A DNA stretch of 64,000 bases from Acanthosepion esculentum. Its lineage: Eukaryota; Mollusca; Cephalopoda; Sepiida; Sepiidae. Location of the stretch: NCBI GenBank assembly GCA_964036315.1, contig OZ038482.1, positions 12,769,785-12,833,784 on the forward strand. Direction: 5' to 3'. Under the pieces are notes generated by a model. The model had not been told where the DNA came from and made no database searches. It worked only from the letters and a program-made list of their open reading frames with translations. The translations under genes and the position numbers were made by a program. This document shows positions 30,277-41,430 of this stretch, piece after piece (the stretch's first letter is position 1; every line of letters begins with the position of its first letter).

Positions 30277-30764
30277 CAATGATTCCCAACGTGGAGTGCA
30301 TGCCCCACCGGTGGGATATGGTAATATTTTGGTGTGGCATGTGTAGAATGTGCACCCTTTGGCTTACTATACCAACAGAATAAGGGTGCAATTCGAGAAT
30401 GAGTTATTAACAGTGAATTGTTTTCTAGTGAGCTCAAATTTCATTTTGCATTATTATTTCATGATTAAAATGATCAAAGTATATTACAGAAGAAGCTTTC
30501 ATTCAAATATTTTATATTTCTGCCTTTCAGTTCTCTATTATATGTTTTGAAACTATATATATTTAACTGTCTTTTTGTTTTTGTAATTTTTCTCTTTCAT
30601 GGACGCCATGGTCTTTCGAGACCAAGTTAATGGCCTTTTGAGCTTCCTTCACGTGAACTGCAATAAAATTTTGAATATGTAAGAATTAAATATTACAGAT
30701 GGGGGCACCAGAATTTTACAAATACTGAAGTGGGGCATGGCCCCAAATCTGTTGGAAAGCACTG
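30277..30764. mobile_element. hAT-type miniature element 2
   Basis: 488 bp from CAATGATTCCCAACGTGG to GTTGGAAAGCACTG. Flanks GTCTAATG (30269) and ATCTAATG (30765) match at 7 of 8 positions. Subterminal GCATGCCCCACCGGTGGG and 'gtggggcatggcccca' are mirrored at the two ends. No coding capacity. Confidence 0.8.
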
Positions 30765-30869
30765 ATCTAATGAGAAAAACTTGTAGGGGTGCGTAGAGCT
30801 CATTCCTGTTTATCAATATGACGCCCTCTACATAAGTCGGGCTAGAGACATCTTAGTACAACAAAACTT

Positions 30870-31174
30870 TATTTGAATAAGTATTTTTTGCGTCAGAGAA
30901 TTATTTTGGTGTCGTCAGTGATTCCTGATTCTTCGCAGAGGAAAGTTTCATTACAACACAAACTGCTTTTAAGTTTTCGTTTAATTAAAAGACCCCTGCT
31001 TCGGGAGAGAAAGAGAGAAGTGCGGACGTCTGAATTGTGTGTTGGACAGATTGAGATTACCGATGATCACCAGAAAGGAGTTATATTGATCCTAACAAAG
31101 TAAAAGTTAAGGGAATTGGAGTTTGAAAGGGAACGTGATATTGCAGTAGTGGAGAAATCAGAAAGTGCCTTTTG
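30870..31174 (+). pseudogene. LTR-retrotransposon leader and gag N-terminal fragment
   Basis: TTGGTGTCGTCAGTGATTCC at 30905 looks like a primer-binding site. Downstream, 31104-31172 reads KLRELEFERERDIAVVEKSE, the charged helical start typical of a gypsy-type gag. It stops at the edge of the 190-bp shared block. No LTR pair is identified. Confidence 0.4.
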
Positions 31175-31364
31175 AAAAATGGTCATCATCGACTCTCCAT
31201 CGTATTCGACGAAGACGCCTTTCCCATCGCTGGATTATAGTTCCAAACTGTCGTCACGCACAAACATCAGTTTGATTAGGCACCTGATCTCATGGAAAGC
31301 CGAAGTAGTACAATGGAAGCATTAGCCAAATGCCACGCACTAACATCCTAACTCAGTGATTCTC
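31175..31364 (+). repeat. 190-bp block identical to 25647-25836 (probable source)
   Basis: The block ends inside hAT element 3: its last 11 bases are the element's terminus and the 8 before are the left target duplication TCCTAACT. Since the target duplication is perfect here, this locus predates the copy at 25.6 kb. Confidence 0.93.
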
Positions 31365-31811
31365 AAATGGTGCGCCTGGACGCACTGGTGCGTCCTGGAA
31401 GATGTCTATGTGCGTCCTGGCATTCCAGAGAAATATGTGTCCAGATATAAGAAATAAATATATTTACTTCATTATATTGTGGTACCCGTCTCGTTCATAT
31501 TTATGTGAATTGGGCTTTTCTGCTCTCACCACAATTAAGTGAAAAAAGAAAGGAACTCTTTAATGTATTGAGGAGGAAATGAGAGTTGGCATATCAAACA
31601 TTGAAGAAATCGACTCATCAAATTTATGTTTCTCGTAAACACAAGAATAAACTTAAAGTATGTTTAATTCTATATTTTTTATTGTATTATTTCTTTTCTG
31701 CAATATTTGACTTCATTATAACATATTTTCCCTTAATTTGTATATAGTGCGCCTATAATTATAAGTAGGATTTCAATTACGTCGCGACTTCAAAAAGTTT
31801 GAGAATCACTG
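31354..31811 (+). mobile_element. hAT-type element 3 with transposase tail relic
   Basis: 458 bp from CAGTGATTCTCAAATGG to TTTGAGAATCACTG (terminal repeats of about 14 bp), flanked by a perfect 8-bp duplication TCCTAACT at 31346 and 31812. Around 31500-31620 the plus strand reads LCELGFSALTTIK and, one frame shift on, the 'KKERNSL' block. This is the C-terminal dimerisation region of hAT transposases. It is a deletion derivative of an autonomous element. Confidence 0.88.
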
Positions 31812-31929
31812 TCCTAACTGCTGGAGACCTTAACCGCCTACCGAAAGGAGCAGTGCTTACCAAGCAGTCTGATACAAACCGTGCTCAGCAGTCCATCAGC
31901 CTGCTGCTACTGGCTTCTTCACTTTTAAT

Positions 31930-32410
31930 CATCCCCCCCCCAAGCAAGGCGGGAATGCCACTAGTACGAAGGGTGGTTACAGGGAGTGAAAGTGAGTGAA
32001 AAAAAACTGAGTATTGAGAGGATTGAGGAATGGGCAAAAGATCAACGGGATTCAAGAAAATAGAAGCTGGCGTTTGACTTTGCATTTAAATCTTTGAAGA
32101 TTGTAGTTATCAGGGAAGCAAGAAATCAGAAGGGAGTTCCATAGACGGCAAGTGCGAAAAAAGAAATTGTTTGGGTTAGAAGTGGCGGTTGCATTTAGTT
32201 ATTTCAACAGTAAACGGGTAGGACCTAAATGCCAATCTAGTAGCACGCTTAAATTCATGTAGTCGGGCTACTTGGGAAAAAAGCTCGTCAGAGCAGTTAC
32301 CATGAAAAGATTTGTAGAAAAGACAGAGAGAAGTCACGTCACATCGGTGAGACACTGACTGAAGTCGAGATGACAAGTTAGGATCGATTCCTTGTATCCC
32401 TGGCACGGGG
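31930..32410 (-). pseudogene. LINE-alpha 3' end, RT C-terminal tail
   Basis: The minus strand reads DPNLSSRLQSVSHRCDVTSL, CLFYKSFHGNCSDELFSQVA and FKRATRLAFRSYPFTVEI. The order 'sh R--- slclFYk--- g--s-EL--l' followed by 'RsHPftVe' marks the conserved C-terminus of a jockey/CR1-type non-LTR element. It ends in the shared 3' terminus CCCCAAGCAAGGCGGGAATG with a C-rich or poly-A flank, so it is a 5'-truncated insertion. Confidence 0.8.
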
Positions 32411-33040
32411 AACTTAGGGGTTGCTAAAGCTTGCTCAAGGTCTCACTCCAACCAATAGTGAATGTAACGACAGATAAGATTTTGGTATTTGTCAAATCAA
32501 TGTGTTCAAAAAATAATATGTCTGACTTGGTACCTACTTCAGACAAAAATTCAAATATAGCTTGGGCCTGCTCTTACTTTAAGTTAGTCCTTCAGCCAGA
32601 ATATAGTTAGGAAGTACTTACAATTTCACCGTATATTTTAATTTGCATTGTGCTTCCGTTGTAAGAAAGCTTTCGTCGATCCCAACAGGTTAACTTGCAT
32701 GATGTAGCAATATTACTGACACAATCGTTACCAAATACTGCTATTGTTTTAACTAGTATTATTACTACTACTACTACTACATTCTTCTTCATCTTTATCT
32801 TCTTTTATTTCTTTACTATTTTCCTCTTTTTCGTTTTACTTCATTTCTTTATTTCTTCTTTTTTTATCTTAAGCTTTCATTTTTTTTCTTCGACATTTTC
32901 TTTTTCCCCGCTCTTCTTTTTTGTTTTTCTTATTATAATTTTTTTTTGTTTTTTCCTTCTTTCCTCCTTTTTCTTTCTTTTTCTATAGCGATGATGAGCA
33001 ACCGACTACCACTTTGCCATACACATCGTACTCATTAACC
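32411..33040. other. no gene; T-rich tract 32780-32985
   Basis: A long pyrimidine tract (TTC/TTT) starting with (CTA)n at 32764. The poly-F frames over it are artefacts. Confidence 0.5.
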
Positions 33041-33045
33041 CAATC

Positions 33046-33122
33046 GCCACCACCACCACCACCACCACCACCACGCCATCATCATCATTATTGTCGTCGT
33101 CGTCGTCGTCGTCGTCGTCGAT
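33046..33122. repeat. (CCA)n, (CAT)n and (GTC)n trinucleotide cluster
   Basis: CCACCA repeats, then CATCATCAT, then (GTC)n, giving poly-P, H and R or poly-D and V frames. Confidence 0.95.
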
Positions 33123-33215
33123 TTCCTTTGCTGCTGTTGGAGAGTTCGGCTCTCTTTTTAGAAAATCACCTGTCAGTTTTCGCTCCATTAACAATAAATA
33201 AAAACGGCCTTCTTA

Positions 33216-33245
33216 AAACACACACACACACGCACACACACACGC

Positions 33246-33284
<39 letters not shown>
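33216..33284. repeat. (CA)n microsatellite
   Basis: (CA)n with several CG interruptions. Confidence 0.95.
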
Positions 33285-33289
<5 letters not shown>

Positions 33290-35576
33290 AAGAAACTATG
33301 ACACACAAACTACATAAGAAAAAACAAAATCAATCAATCGATCGATATCTTTCAGCACAAAGTAAATCGGTCAGTTTTGTTTCCGTACAAAATAGATTTT
33401 CGATATTTGCAACTGAACTGTTTTTGGAGGAATCGTCACATTCGCTTTTGCTTCAATTGTTTGTTTGTTTTTTTCATTGTTATTTTTATTTATTTATTTG
33501 AACTGTTTATTCGGCAACAACTACGCTTGCTTACTATTTGGGTCAATCAATTCGAATTAGCCTCGTCTATTTCGGGAATGATGCTCAAATATTAGTTACA
33601 CTTAACTCAAAATGGATTCCTATCGTAGAGCGATGGCTTGACAATCGCTTTTTTCGCTATAATGATGTAATTCATGCGCAGTAGACAATATGCAAGTGGA
33701 ATTCTTCATAGCGCCTTATTCAGTTTTGGCTTGTAGTGGATCTAAGAAGGATGCGTGAATATTTAAGATTGCGTTGCAAATAAAATATGCAATATCCACA
33801 AACATAAATTATAAGAAATAGCCAAATGGTAACGATATTCAATCACGACAAAAATGCATGTTTGAAACAACAGATTAAATTTTATATACACAATTTACAA
33901 TTTCTTTGTAATGATCTGTGCAAAGGTATAGAGAAAAAGTTCTTTGCTGTTTGGGAAATGTTCAATGTTTAAAAAGTCGTCTGCCTTTGATTGAAAGGTT
34001 GAATTTAATTTAGACAAAAGATTTTTCTGTGAAAGATATTAAGTGAAAAAGTTTGTTGTGTAAATTTTTCTAATCTCTCATAAAGAAAGTTTGTTTCTTT
34101 GGCGGCAATTTTGACACAGAATTCCCGTGTTTATCTTTGCGTGTGTGAATCTCAAAATGCGACGAAAATTCGTTTGCTGTTTCTATTTATAGTTTTTTGA
34201 ACAACAAAATCGGCTCCAGCAGCTTGGTAGATTGTTGCAATTTTTTCTGAGAAATGCGTGGGCGAATGTTATATTTTTTTATTTTTTAGCCAATAGGATT
34301 TCTTGAAACGTTTAAATTAGGGATGAATTTGAGAAATATTTTTTTTATGTCAGTTGAGCCTATTTTTGACTATTTTGTTATGAAAATTTCTCGTAGCTTA
34401 TTTTTATTTAACAACCAATGAAATTCAAGAAAATGTTTGAAAATTGAAATGATGGTTACTAAAGGTTTTTAATAAAAGGATACAAGTCTTATGAATCCTT
34501 TGCAGTTAAAATGTATATTGATTAACATAAACTGACAGCCATTTGTGTTGCTCCCTCTGAGATAAACTAAATAATTGTTGATAATACATGCGTATTATGT
34601 ATGCGTATTATACACACGTATTATACATGTCAGGTTAATGGTAAAAGAAAAGGCTTTAAAGTGTTGATGACCTTGTAGAGGTCGGTTAGTTGGTGTGACC
34701 TCTCGAATTTATATTTAACGCAAAATACCACAAAATATGAAACAATAAGAAGAAACACAAAACGGTTTTGTAACAAACGAAGAATATTTATATCTGTAAT
34801 GATATACAATGCATAGGGGTTACTTCCTTTTGACTGGAATTGAAGTACGAATTGAATACTTTTTTATCTGGGCTCATAAATGGTTGAATGAAGCTGCCGC
34901 TCAAAATGTTCACTTTGAGACAGTTGAAAGTTCGCATATGTATTGATTAGTTGAAATTTCGTATATGTTTGTGATTAGCTTTCGTAATGTTTGTAATTAA
35001 GTTTCGTACGTACGTGTATGTGTGCGTGTATGAATATGTTTTCATAGCGTCCGCCCGAGCCGGGGTCCGAACGCGATTTCTTTAATGGCTACATTTTCGT
35101 AAGCACAAGGGAGAGTAGAGTAGTATAGAGTAGTGGAAGAACGAACTCGTATCTGGTATTTCTAATCAACGTAATCACGTGGTCGGCTTCTCGAAGCATT
35201 TCTAATTTTTGGCGGGAGAATTTGACTTGGTCACGCGCTGGAAAAAGATTTGTACGTGGGTGGATTGTAACGCGCACCTGTATGTTTATTGACCAATTAG
35301 AAGTTGAGGTTTTCTGAAAATATATATGAAGCTGAATAAGCTCTGTGATCCGCTTTTTGCACATATTTGCACAAAAATCAACATTGATAAAAAAATTGGT
35401 AGCGGGATGCCAAAACCTTATATTCAGCATTCGCTACAGAGCAAAAGTATTTTTTGAAGTAATATCTTTATTTAATCTGAGACATATATGCATGTTGGTA
35501 TCACTGTCTACTTAAATTCGTACAGAACTATCGTAAAATTGTCTCAAGACAGAAAAGGATTGGAAAGATAGAAGTA
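33285..35576. other. no recognisable gene over 2.3 kb
   Basis: AT-rich. A short 'gcgtattatacacacgtatt' repeat lies near 34590-34635. The minus ORF 35089-35430 (113 codons) includes FFINVDFCANMCKKRITELI and is not recognised. 'ccgcccgagccggggtccgaac' at 35050 is a GC-rich island that resembles a tRNA T-arm reverse complement. Confidence 0.35.
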
Positions 35577-36056
35577 TAGCGAACAAAACGGCGATTTACC
35601 TCATCAAACCAAGCGACAGCAAGTCGCGTGTATCCTACGACGGAAAATATGTCGAAAAAGAAAATTACCTACCAAAAAAGGGGGCACGTATTCCACATGA
35701 CATGCTGAAGACGGAATATTTTAGAAACAAGTCAGTCACTATAAAAGTATTTTGATATGCAAAAATTGAGCGTCCTCTCCCAGTTGTCGACGAATGCAAA
35801 AATGCTCGGCCGATAAAAGCAAAAGAGAAAATAAAATTGGGGAGTTCGGTTACTGCGTTTGTCGGGGAGTGAGTCATTTTTCTGACTGGTTACGTGCATT
35901 GGGATTTGTGAGATAGTACCTGCGAATCGAGTTTTCGGCATTTCTTTCTGCCCTAGATATTCGAGTCTGAACTTTCAGTGATTTATTCTCTGCGTTGTGG
36001 AATTAATCTGCGACAAATATTTCCTTTGAAATCACAGATCGCCTACAAGAAGAAAG
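35577..36056 (-). repeat. two-copy repeat, about 470 bp (copy 1)
   Basis: Inverted copy of 43130-43590. Both encode MPKTRFAGTISQI and share GTCGCAGATTA..., AACGCAGAGAATAAATCACT, AGTTCAGACTCGAATAT, 'caatttttgcatatcaaaat' and GTCGTAGGATAC. The shared unit ends GAGGTAAAT here and GAGGTAAGT in the other copy, a splice-donor-like sequence. It could be a duplicated first exon or an LTR-like unit. Confidence 0.75.
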
Positions 36057-36740
36057 GAAATAGCAAAAACCTGGTCTATCCATTCCTTTAGGACAAGTCT
36101 GACATTCTTTTGGAAATGTTCAACGGATCTGTTTGTTGATATTCTTCCTTACGTGCTGTTATATCCCAGGTTGTTGTGATGGACAAAAACAAATGAAAGT
36201 AAAAGAAAAATGTATTTTAACACAAAATAAAATAACTTTTATTTATTTAATGCCTGAGAAAAGCAAGAATTATTTGAATTTCAAACCATGAGTTCCACGT
36301 GTGTGTCAGCTTCATGTTGGATTCAGAAGTACAGCATTACCCACCAGCGGACAAGGGACGTAACTCCATTTTATTTTGAGTTATCGTCTTTTATAGGGGA
36401 AGTAAGTAACACTCACGAACAGCCTTTTTAGCATTGTGTTCGTATTACTTTTGTCGGGATTTTAATTGCAGTGGGTATGGCTTATTTGGCAGTCGATGGG
36501 ATTTTCTTGGGGCACTTTTTGCTGCAGTCCTATCTTTGTCCCTTGGCATTACCTGACAACTGTGTCGAGGCAGTTCAAAGGTGTCCAATAGAATGTCCAG
36601 CGGTAAAGTGAAGTTTAATTTGGTCTCTGGAATGTTTGATGGTCGTAATTGGTTTGCATGTCAAACCCAGATTGAAGACTGTATAGCCACGTCATACGTA
36701 ACATTTCCAGACTGATTTATAATGGGTCCTTGGATTCATC
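36057..36740. other. no gene seen
   Basis: No coding frame over 60 codons that resembles a family. Confidence 0.4.
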
Positions 36741-36868
36741 GTACCTTACCGTTGCGATAATCTTTTACAAGTACCTTACTGTTGCGATAATCTTTTACAA
36801 GTACCTTACTGTTGCGATAATCTTTTACAAGTACCTTACTGTTGCGATAATCTTTTTGGTACATATTT
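36741..36868. repeat. 30-bp tandem repeat, four copies
   Basis: Unit GTACCTTACTGTTGCGATAA plus TCTTTTACAA, starting at 36741 (with one C variant), 36771, 36801 and 36831; the last is partial. Middle copies are identical. Confidence 0.9.
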
Positions 36869-36897
36869 GCGTTTCACTGCTCCATAAAGACGGTTAA

Positions 36898-37160
36898 TTA
36901 TTTACCTATTGTTCTCATCTTTGTCGCCATATTTATTACAACGCTTCGGCCATTGTACGCTCCGGACTTCTTCAGGTGGTTGAAATGTCGAACTGAACCC
37001 TTTATTTCGTTCATTGGGGTAGACTGTTCTAGTTCCACGTGCCATGTCTAATGGATGTCAGTTATCAGTTACCTCCTGTTAATTCCCCTCAGAAAGTTCT
37101 CCACTGCATTAACCGGGTATTGAACTAACACTCTTTGGGTCCTGTCCTAGACAACGCCAA
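36898..37160 (-). mobile_element. SINE-B
   Basis: 'gttctcatctttgtcgccat', GCTTCGGCCATTGTACGCTC, TTCTTCAGGTGGTTGAAATG, GTTCTAGTTCCACGTGCCAT and 'gaactaacactctttgggtc'. The head end is diverged. Confidence 0.85.
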
Positions 37161-38039
37161 GGTTCAATGTAAATCACAAAAAATTATAATCGTCATGGGA
37201 AAATGTAGGCAAAGTAGGCAAAATGGAGATAGTGAAATAGTTGGCAAATTCAGATTGCGTTCTTGTATTTTCTCCAACAATCCAGATTGTTCATTGTTGT
37301 TATCTCCGAGGATCCAAGAAGATAAACAAAAATGAATTGATCGCTTGGATCATTTAACTGCTGAGCAGTAGACATGACCGATCCGAAAGTATAAATTTTC
37401 TTAAAATTATCGGAAATTACGTACCTAGTAATATTCCAGACTAAACCACGACGAGATGGTGGAATTCTATTTTTAACATCTATTTACTAATGTTGTCAAA
37501 GTCCAAATAACTTATTTCTTATTCTTATCCTAATCCTAATCCTGATCCTAATCCATCTCTGGTTTCCGTTGAATTTTCTTTTCTTCCGTAAATATCCGTT
37601 TAAGAAAAATAACGAACAGATCGGATTTTCTTGAAACTTATGTCAAGCAGCGGTTGTATGGACGATGTGAAACGCATTAATGAATGAATCGTGAGAATAA
37701 TTAAAGAAAAATGTGTTCTCCGGCACATATTGTATGATCCAAAATCAGGTTGTCTTGCCTTGACTCAGTTATCATTTGTGTGCATATCAAGGGAGAGGGT
37801 GAGTCGTCAGGGTGCAATCTTGCAAGAAGCGTGAAAGTCAATCCGCCTCGTTGGTTGGGGTCCGATTCATCAGTGCGAGAGTACGTGTCCCTCCAGGTCT
37901 CCATCTTCCCTCGCATATGTCTGAACCATATTCACTGACGCCAAGTACGAGCATGCCGACTCAAGTAACACCATAATGCTTTTCTCTTTTCTATGGTTTT
38001 ACGCGTTCCACTGACCTGAGGTGGAACAACTACATTGAA
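37161..38039. other. no recognisable gene
   Basis: Includes (TAATCC)n-like 'cctaatcctaatcctgatcc' at 37530. A patch near 37750-37920 is less AT-rich with overlapping frames, none recognised. Confidence 0.4.
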
Positions 38040-38600
38040 TCAATAGCGTCATCTACCGCAAGGAATGTTGTTTCTCTGTGTCGTGGCAGAAGGCTTTTCT
38101 CACCAGAGTCCATCCTTCAAATCTACAAATCTACCATTCATCCTTACATTGTTGTTGCTATATATGGTATGGTGCCCCCGCTGTTCATCTCGGTGTCCTC
38201 GACGCTTCCCTCTGTCTTTTCTACAAGTATTTCCATGGCATCTGCTCTGACGAGCTACTTTCACTGGTATACCAACTGCACGAATTTAAGCGTGCTACTA
38301 GGTTGGCATCTCGGTCCCACCCTTTCACTGTCGAAACAGTTAAATGTAACCGCCTCTTCTACTCCAACAGCTTCTTCTCTCGCACTTCCCGGCAGTGGAA
38401 CTCCCTTCCTATTACTTGCTTCCCTGATAGGTATAATCTTCAAATATTCAAATGTTATGCCAATCGACATCTGGTGCCTTGATCTTGATCCCCGTCCATC
38501 TCTTTATCCTTTCCTCAAACATTCCTTTTTACTCTTGTTCTCACTCTCTGTAACCCCTTGCGGGCTAATGGCACTCCCTCCTTGCTTGGGGTGAAATACT
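38040..38600 (+). pseudogene. LINE-alpha RT C-terminal tail, frameshifted
   Basis: Pieces in order are FSPESILQIYKSTIHPY in one frame, then ASLCLFYKYFHGICSDELLS, QLHEFKRATRLASRSHPFTV, SFFSRTSRQWNSLPITCFPD and NLQIFKCYANRHLVP. This is the same conserved tail as at 58 and 62 kb. The 3' end CTAATGGCACTCCCTCCTTG then CTTGGGGTG matches the family terminus, followed by a short A-run. It lacks the segment between the P-Y-I/WSGA block and the FYKYFHG block. Confidence 0.85.
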
Positions 38601-39120
38601 TAAAAAAATGTGTCTCTTTCAGAGCCAGAATAAGCCATTGTCATATTAAATATGTAAATAAATATATTTTCTTTCAAACAGTTATGCATGTTTGTCTGTT
38701 TTCACCCATAAATTGTTACGATGACGTGGGTGCAGCAATGCTTATGTTGAGATAGTTACGTAAATGGATTCCCCATCAACCATCCCAATAATACTAACTT
38801 AGAAGAAACTTCCTGGATCTAGAAACATTACTCTCATTTTTTACACAAGAGAAAGATTTACCTCATTCCGGACATAATTGCTAACAAACCAGACATTAAA
38901 TCCTTTTTTTTTTTTAATTCAACTACTTTTTGTTGCCGTGTTTACCGCCCAGATCCGGAATAAACGTCTTCCGTTTTTGGGTTCCTTTACTCATATTTCG
39001 AAATTGAGTATTTTTTACTATCGACATTCATTTTGGCTTTTTATAACTCAACACGACAATCACAGAACGAAACGTATGCATTGAATACTTTAATGATACA
39101 ATACGTATATAATATTATAT
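38601..39120. other. no gene seen
   Basis: AT-rich; short ORFs only. Confidence 0.4.
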
Positions 39121-39122
39121 CT

Positions 39123-39242
39123 ATAAAGGGTGATTGAAAAGTAACTCCCTATTTTATGTATGATGGACTCTCCCGTCTAACTATAATTGTTACAAGACGG
39201 AAGAGTCCACCATACATAACATAAGGAGTGACTTTTCAATCA

Positions 39243-39248
<6 letters not shown>
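39123..39248. mobile_element. mariner-like miniature, long inverted repeats
   Basis: The arms share GTGATTGAAAAGT(A/C)ACTCC, then 'atgtatgrtggactct', CCGTCT, separated by a short loop 'aactataattgttaca'. TATA flanks both ends, consistent with a TA target duplication. The right end enters (TA)n at 39246-39287. Confidence 0.8.
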
Positions 39249-39291
<43 letters not shown>

Positions 39292-39440
39292 TAAGGTGTG
39301 CTATATTTATGGGATAAAGTGCTCAATATCAGAGATAGAGTGTGTGTAAATATAAAAATGAAGTCAACACTTAGAGACAACAAGAAGAAGAAGAAGAAGA
39401 AGAAGAAGAAGAAGAAAAAGAAGAAGAAGAAGAAGAGGAG
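39249..39440. repeat. (TA)n, repeat-G segment and (AAG)n
   Basis: (TA)n, then 'tcttaaggtgtgctatattt', ATGGGATAAAGTGCTCAATA and TCAGAGATAGAGTGTGTG (repeat-G, also at 48.2 and 60.95 kb), then (AAG)n at 39386-39436. Confidence 0.85.
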
Positions 39441-39918
39441 GGGGAGGGGGAGAACAACGTATTATATGGAGTGAAATAAACTCAATTGCTCGATTTTTAA
39501 AATGTTTATAAATGATTTAGAGCAAACAAGCCCTACACTCGAGTTTTGGAAAAATGTTTCTTAGTTTTGATTCGTGCAAATAATCCTCTTTTCATCCGAC
39601 AAAGAAACGAATTATTTTTTTGTTCCATCAACAAGAGTCGGACAGCTTTCGTAATGTCGATTTTACTGGTCTCCTCTCAATTACCGTGAAAACTGTTCAT
39701 CTCCCACTGTTGAAATAAACTAAAACGGGGTCGTGCTGCGATATAGTAATTAAGTAATAGTAATGGCAAGATTAGCCGTTAAGGAAACATTCAGCGTTCA
39801 CTGACCGAACAGCTAGCATCATAGTCGGTTTAAATTTATAAAATCTTTCTCTTAAAACTTTTTTTTAGAAAAATGCTTTCTCAAGCCCACTAGCTTTACT
39901 GTTCTTTCTACAACAACA
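39441..39918. other. no gene seen
   Basis: AT-rich spacer. Confidence 0.4.
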
Positions 39919-39934
39919 ACAATAATAATAATTA

Positions 39935-39980
<46 letters not shown>
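39919..39980. repeat. (TAA)n microsatellite
   Basis: (AAT/TAA)n of about 20 units with one interruption; gives a poly-I frame on the minus strand. Confidence 0.95.
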
Positions 39981-40499
39981 TCTCTACAAACTATCGAAAA
40001 GAAAAAATAATAATAGTAATTATAATGAAAATTATAAGTACAATTAAATAAAACGTTGTATAAAATAAATTGAATAAAAATTAAAAATAATAAAAATACT
40101 CCCAGCATGTAGCAAAAACTGTTCCTGCCGGAAATACGCGAACATCCCTCCAAAAGATGTTAAATTTAATCTCCTCACCACGGACCTTCGTACGGGTAAT
40201 ACGTGACCAACTTCTCTCTGTGATATGGCTTGTAATACTACGGAGAAAATTCTCCCTGTTATCACATGTACCATAAAACTATTGTAACCAAAAAAAAAAA
40301 AAAATACACACATCAATAAACACAAAAATATAAATAAATTGTATGAAATTAACATACAATTTACCATGCTTTCCCTGTTATTTTTGCACTTTTCTGTCAA
40401 GTATGCTTTTTACCTCCGTGGACACAGCTCAATTCTGCTGGTATGATGTGAGTGAATCCTTCACAACATTTTGGTGACCGCCGAGGTGTATAAGAAAAA
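39981..40499. other. no recognisable gene
   Basis: The minus-strand ORFs at 39932-40400 pass through the microsatellite and AT-rich sequence and resemble nothing. Confidence 0.4.
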
Positions 40500-40518
40500 C
40501 AATCTATTCACCCACAAG

Positions 40519-40773
40519 TCATGTAATTTCCTGGAGTTGTTTGATGGCATCATTGCATTCCTTAACAGAACAAAAACCAAACTGGGTTGTTAGAAGTGAA
40601 CTTTGGAGAGAGGGTCGAGCTGGTAAAATATTCATCACTGCTTTCAGTATAATCATAATCGATTCAATTGAGATACCTCTGTATGTTTGAGGCTCTTCGA
40701 GATTACCTTTTGTTTCCACAGTACGTTTATGCGTGATATACTTCACTATTTTGGAAAGTGCTTTTACACCCAA
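40519..40773 (-). pseudogene. LINE RT fragment (LINE-epsilon)
   Basis: TYRGISIESIMIILKAVMNI followed by LPARPSLQSSLLTTQFGFCS and VKECNDAIKQLQEI matches the pattern Y-R-G-I-S-L...K....R....Q.GFR.....D.I..L of non-LTR RT domains 2 and 3. The upstream part is missing and several conserved residues have drifted. Confidence 0.65.
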
Positions 40774-41154
40774 ACTTTTTCATAAAACTGAGAAACTTAT
40801 TTTTAAATTCAAAGAAAGATTATGCTACTTTTTAAAAAATCACCTTCAGTGTCAATAAAATTTTATCGTTTCTAGATTTTTATAGCTTCCTTGACTTCCT
40901 CATCACTAGGTTCATTGCTATTTAAGTTCGGAAAAGGACCTTGTAAAGATCGGATACATATTGATATGTATTCTATTTCCTCTGGTATCTACAAATCGGT
41001 GTGGTCAGGATTTAAATGTGACACGAAGTGCTTTCTAAGACTAGGACATTTCTTCTGTCTTGGCGTTGATTGTATATGAAATTTTTGTTTTTGATATTTT
41101 AAAACTTTTCTCCGCATTCAACACAATCTATACTATTTAGATTCATTTATCTGT
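40774..41154. other. no gene seen; possibly more decayed LINE-epsilon
   Basis: The plus ORF 40891-41079 is not recognised. The minus strand at 40860-40920 has short frames that could belong to the LINE upstream region. Confidence 0.3.
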
Positions 41155-41430
41155 CTATATTTCTGATATGCGGTATTATGTACACTATTTACATTATTCG
41201 GACTATTTTCCTCATCTTTGTCACCATGTTTATCACAACATTTCGGCCGTTGTACGCTCCGGCCTTCTTCCGGTGGTTGGAATGTCGAACTGAACTCTTT
41301 ATTTCGCTCACTGAGGTAGACTGTTCTAGTTCCACGTGCCATGTCTAACGGGTGTCAGTTATCTCCTGTTAATTCCCCTCTCAAAGTTCTCCACCGCCTT
41401 AACCAGGTATTGAACTCACACTCATTAGAT
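41155..41430 (-). mobile_element. SINE-B
   Basis: TTACATTATTCGGACTATTT, CATTTCGGCCGTTGTACGCT, CCGGCCTTCTTCCGGTGGTT, GTTCTAGTTCCACGTGCCAT and GGTATTGAACTCACACTC. The tRNA-like head is missing. Confidence 0.87.

Noticed and set aside
33006..33301. Pro/His/Arg-rich and Asp/Val-rich ORFs
   Set aside because: They arise from (CCA)n, (CAT)n, (GTC)n and (CA)n microsatellites.
35044..35075. Retroelement primer-binding site in the GC-rich CCGCCCGAGCCGGGG patch
   Set aside because: No LTR pair or LTR end could be placed next to it, so the resemblance to a tRNA T-arm is not enough.
40044..40400. 118-codon minus ORF with hydrophobic stretches as a membrane protein
   Set aside because: The hydrophobicity follows from AT-rich codons and runs into a (TAA)n array; no homologous pattern.
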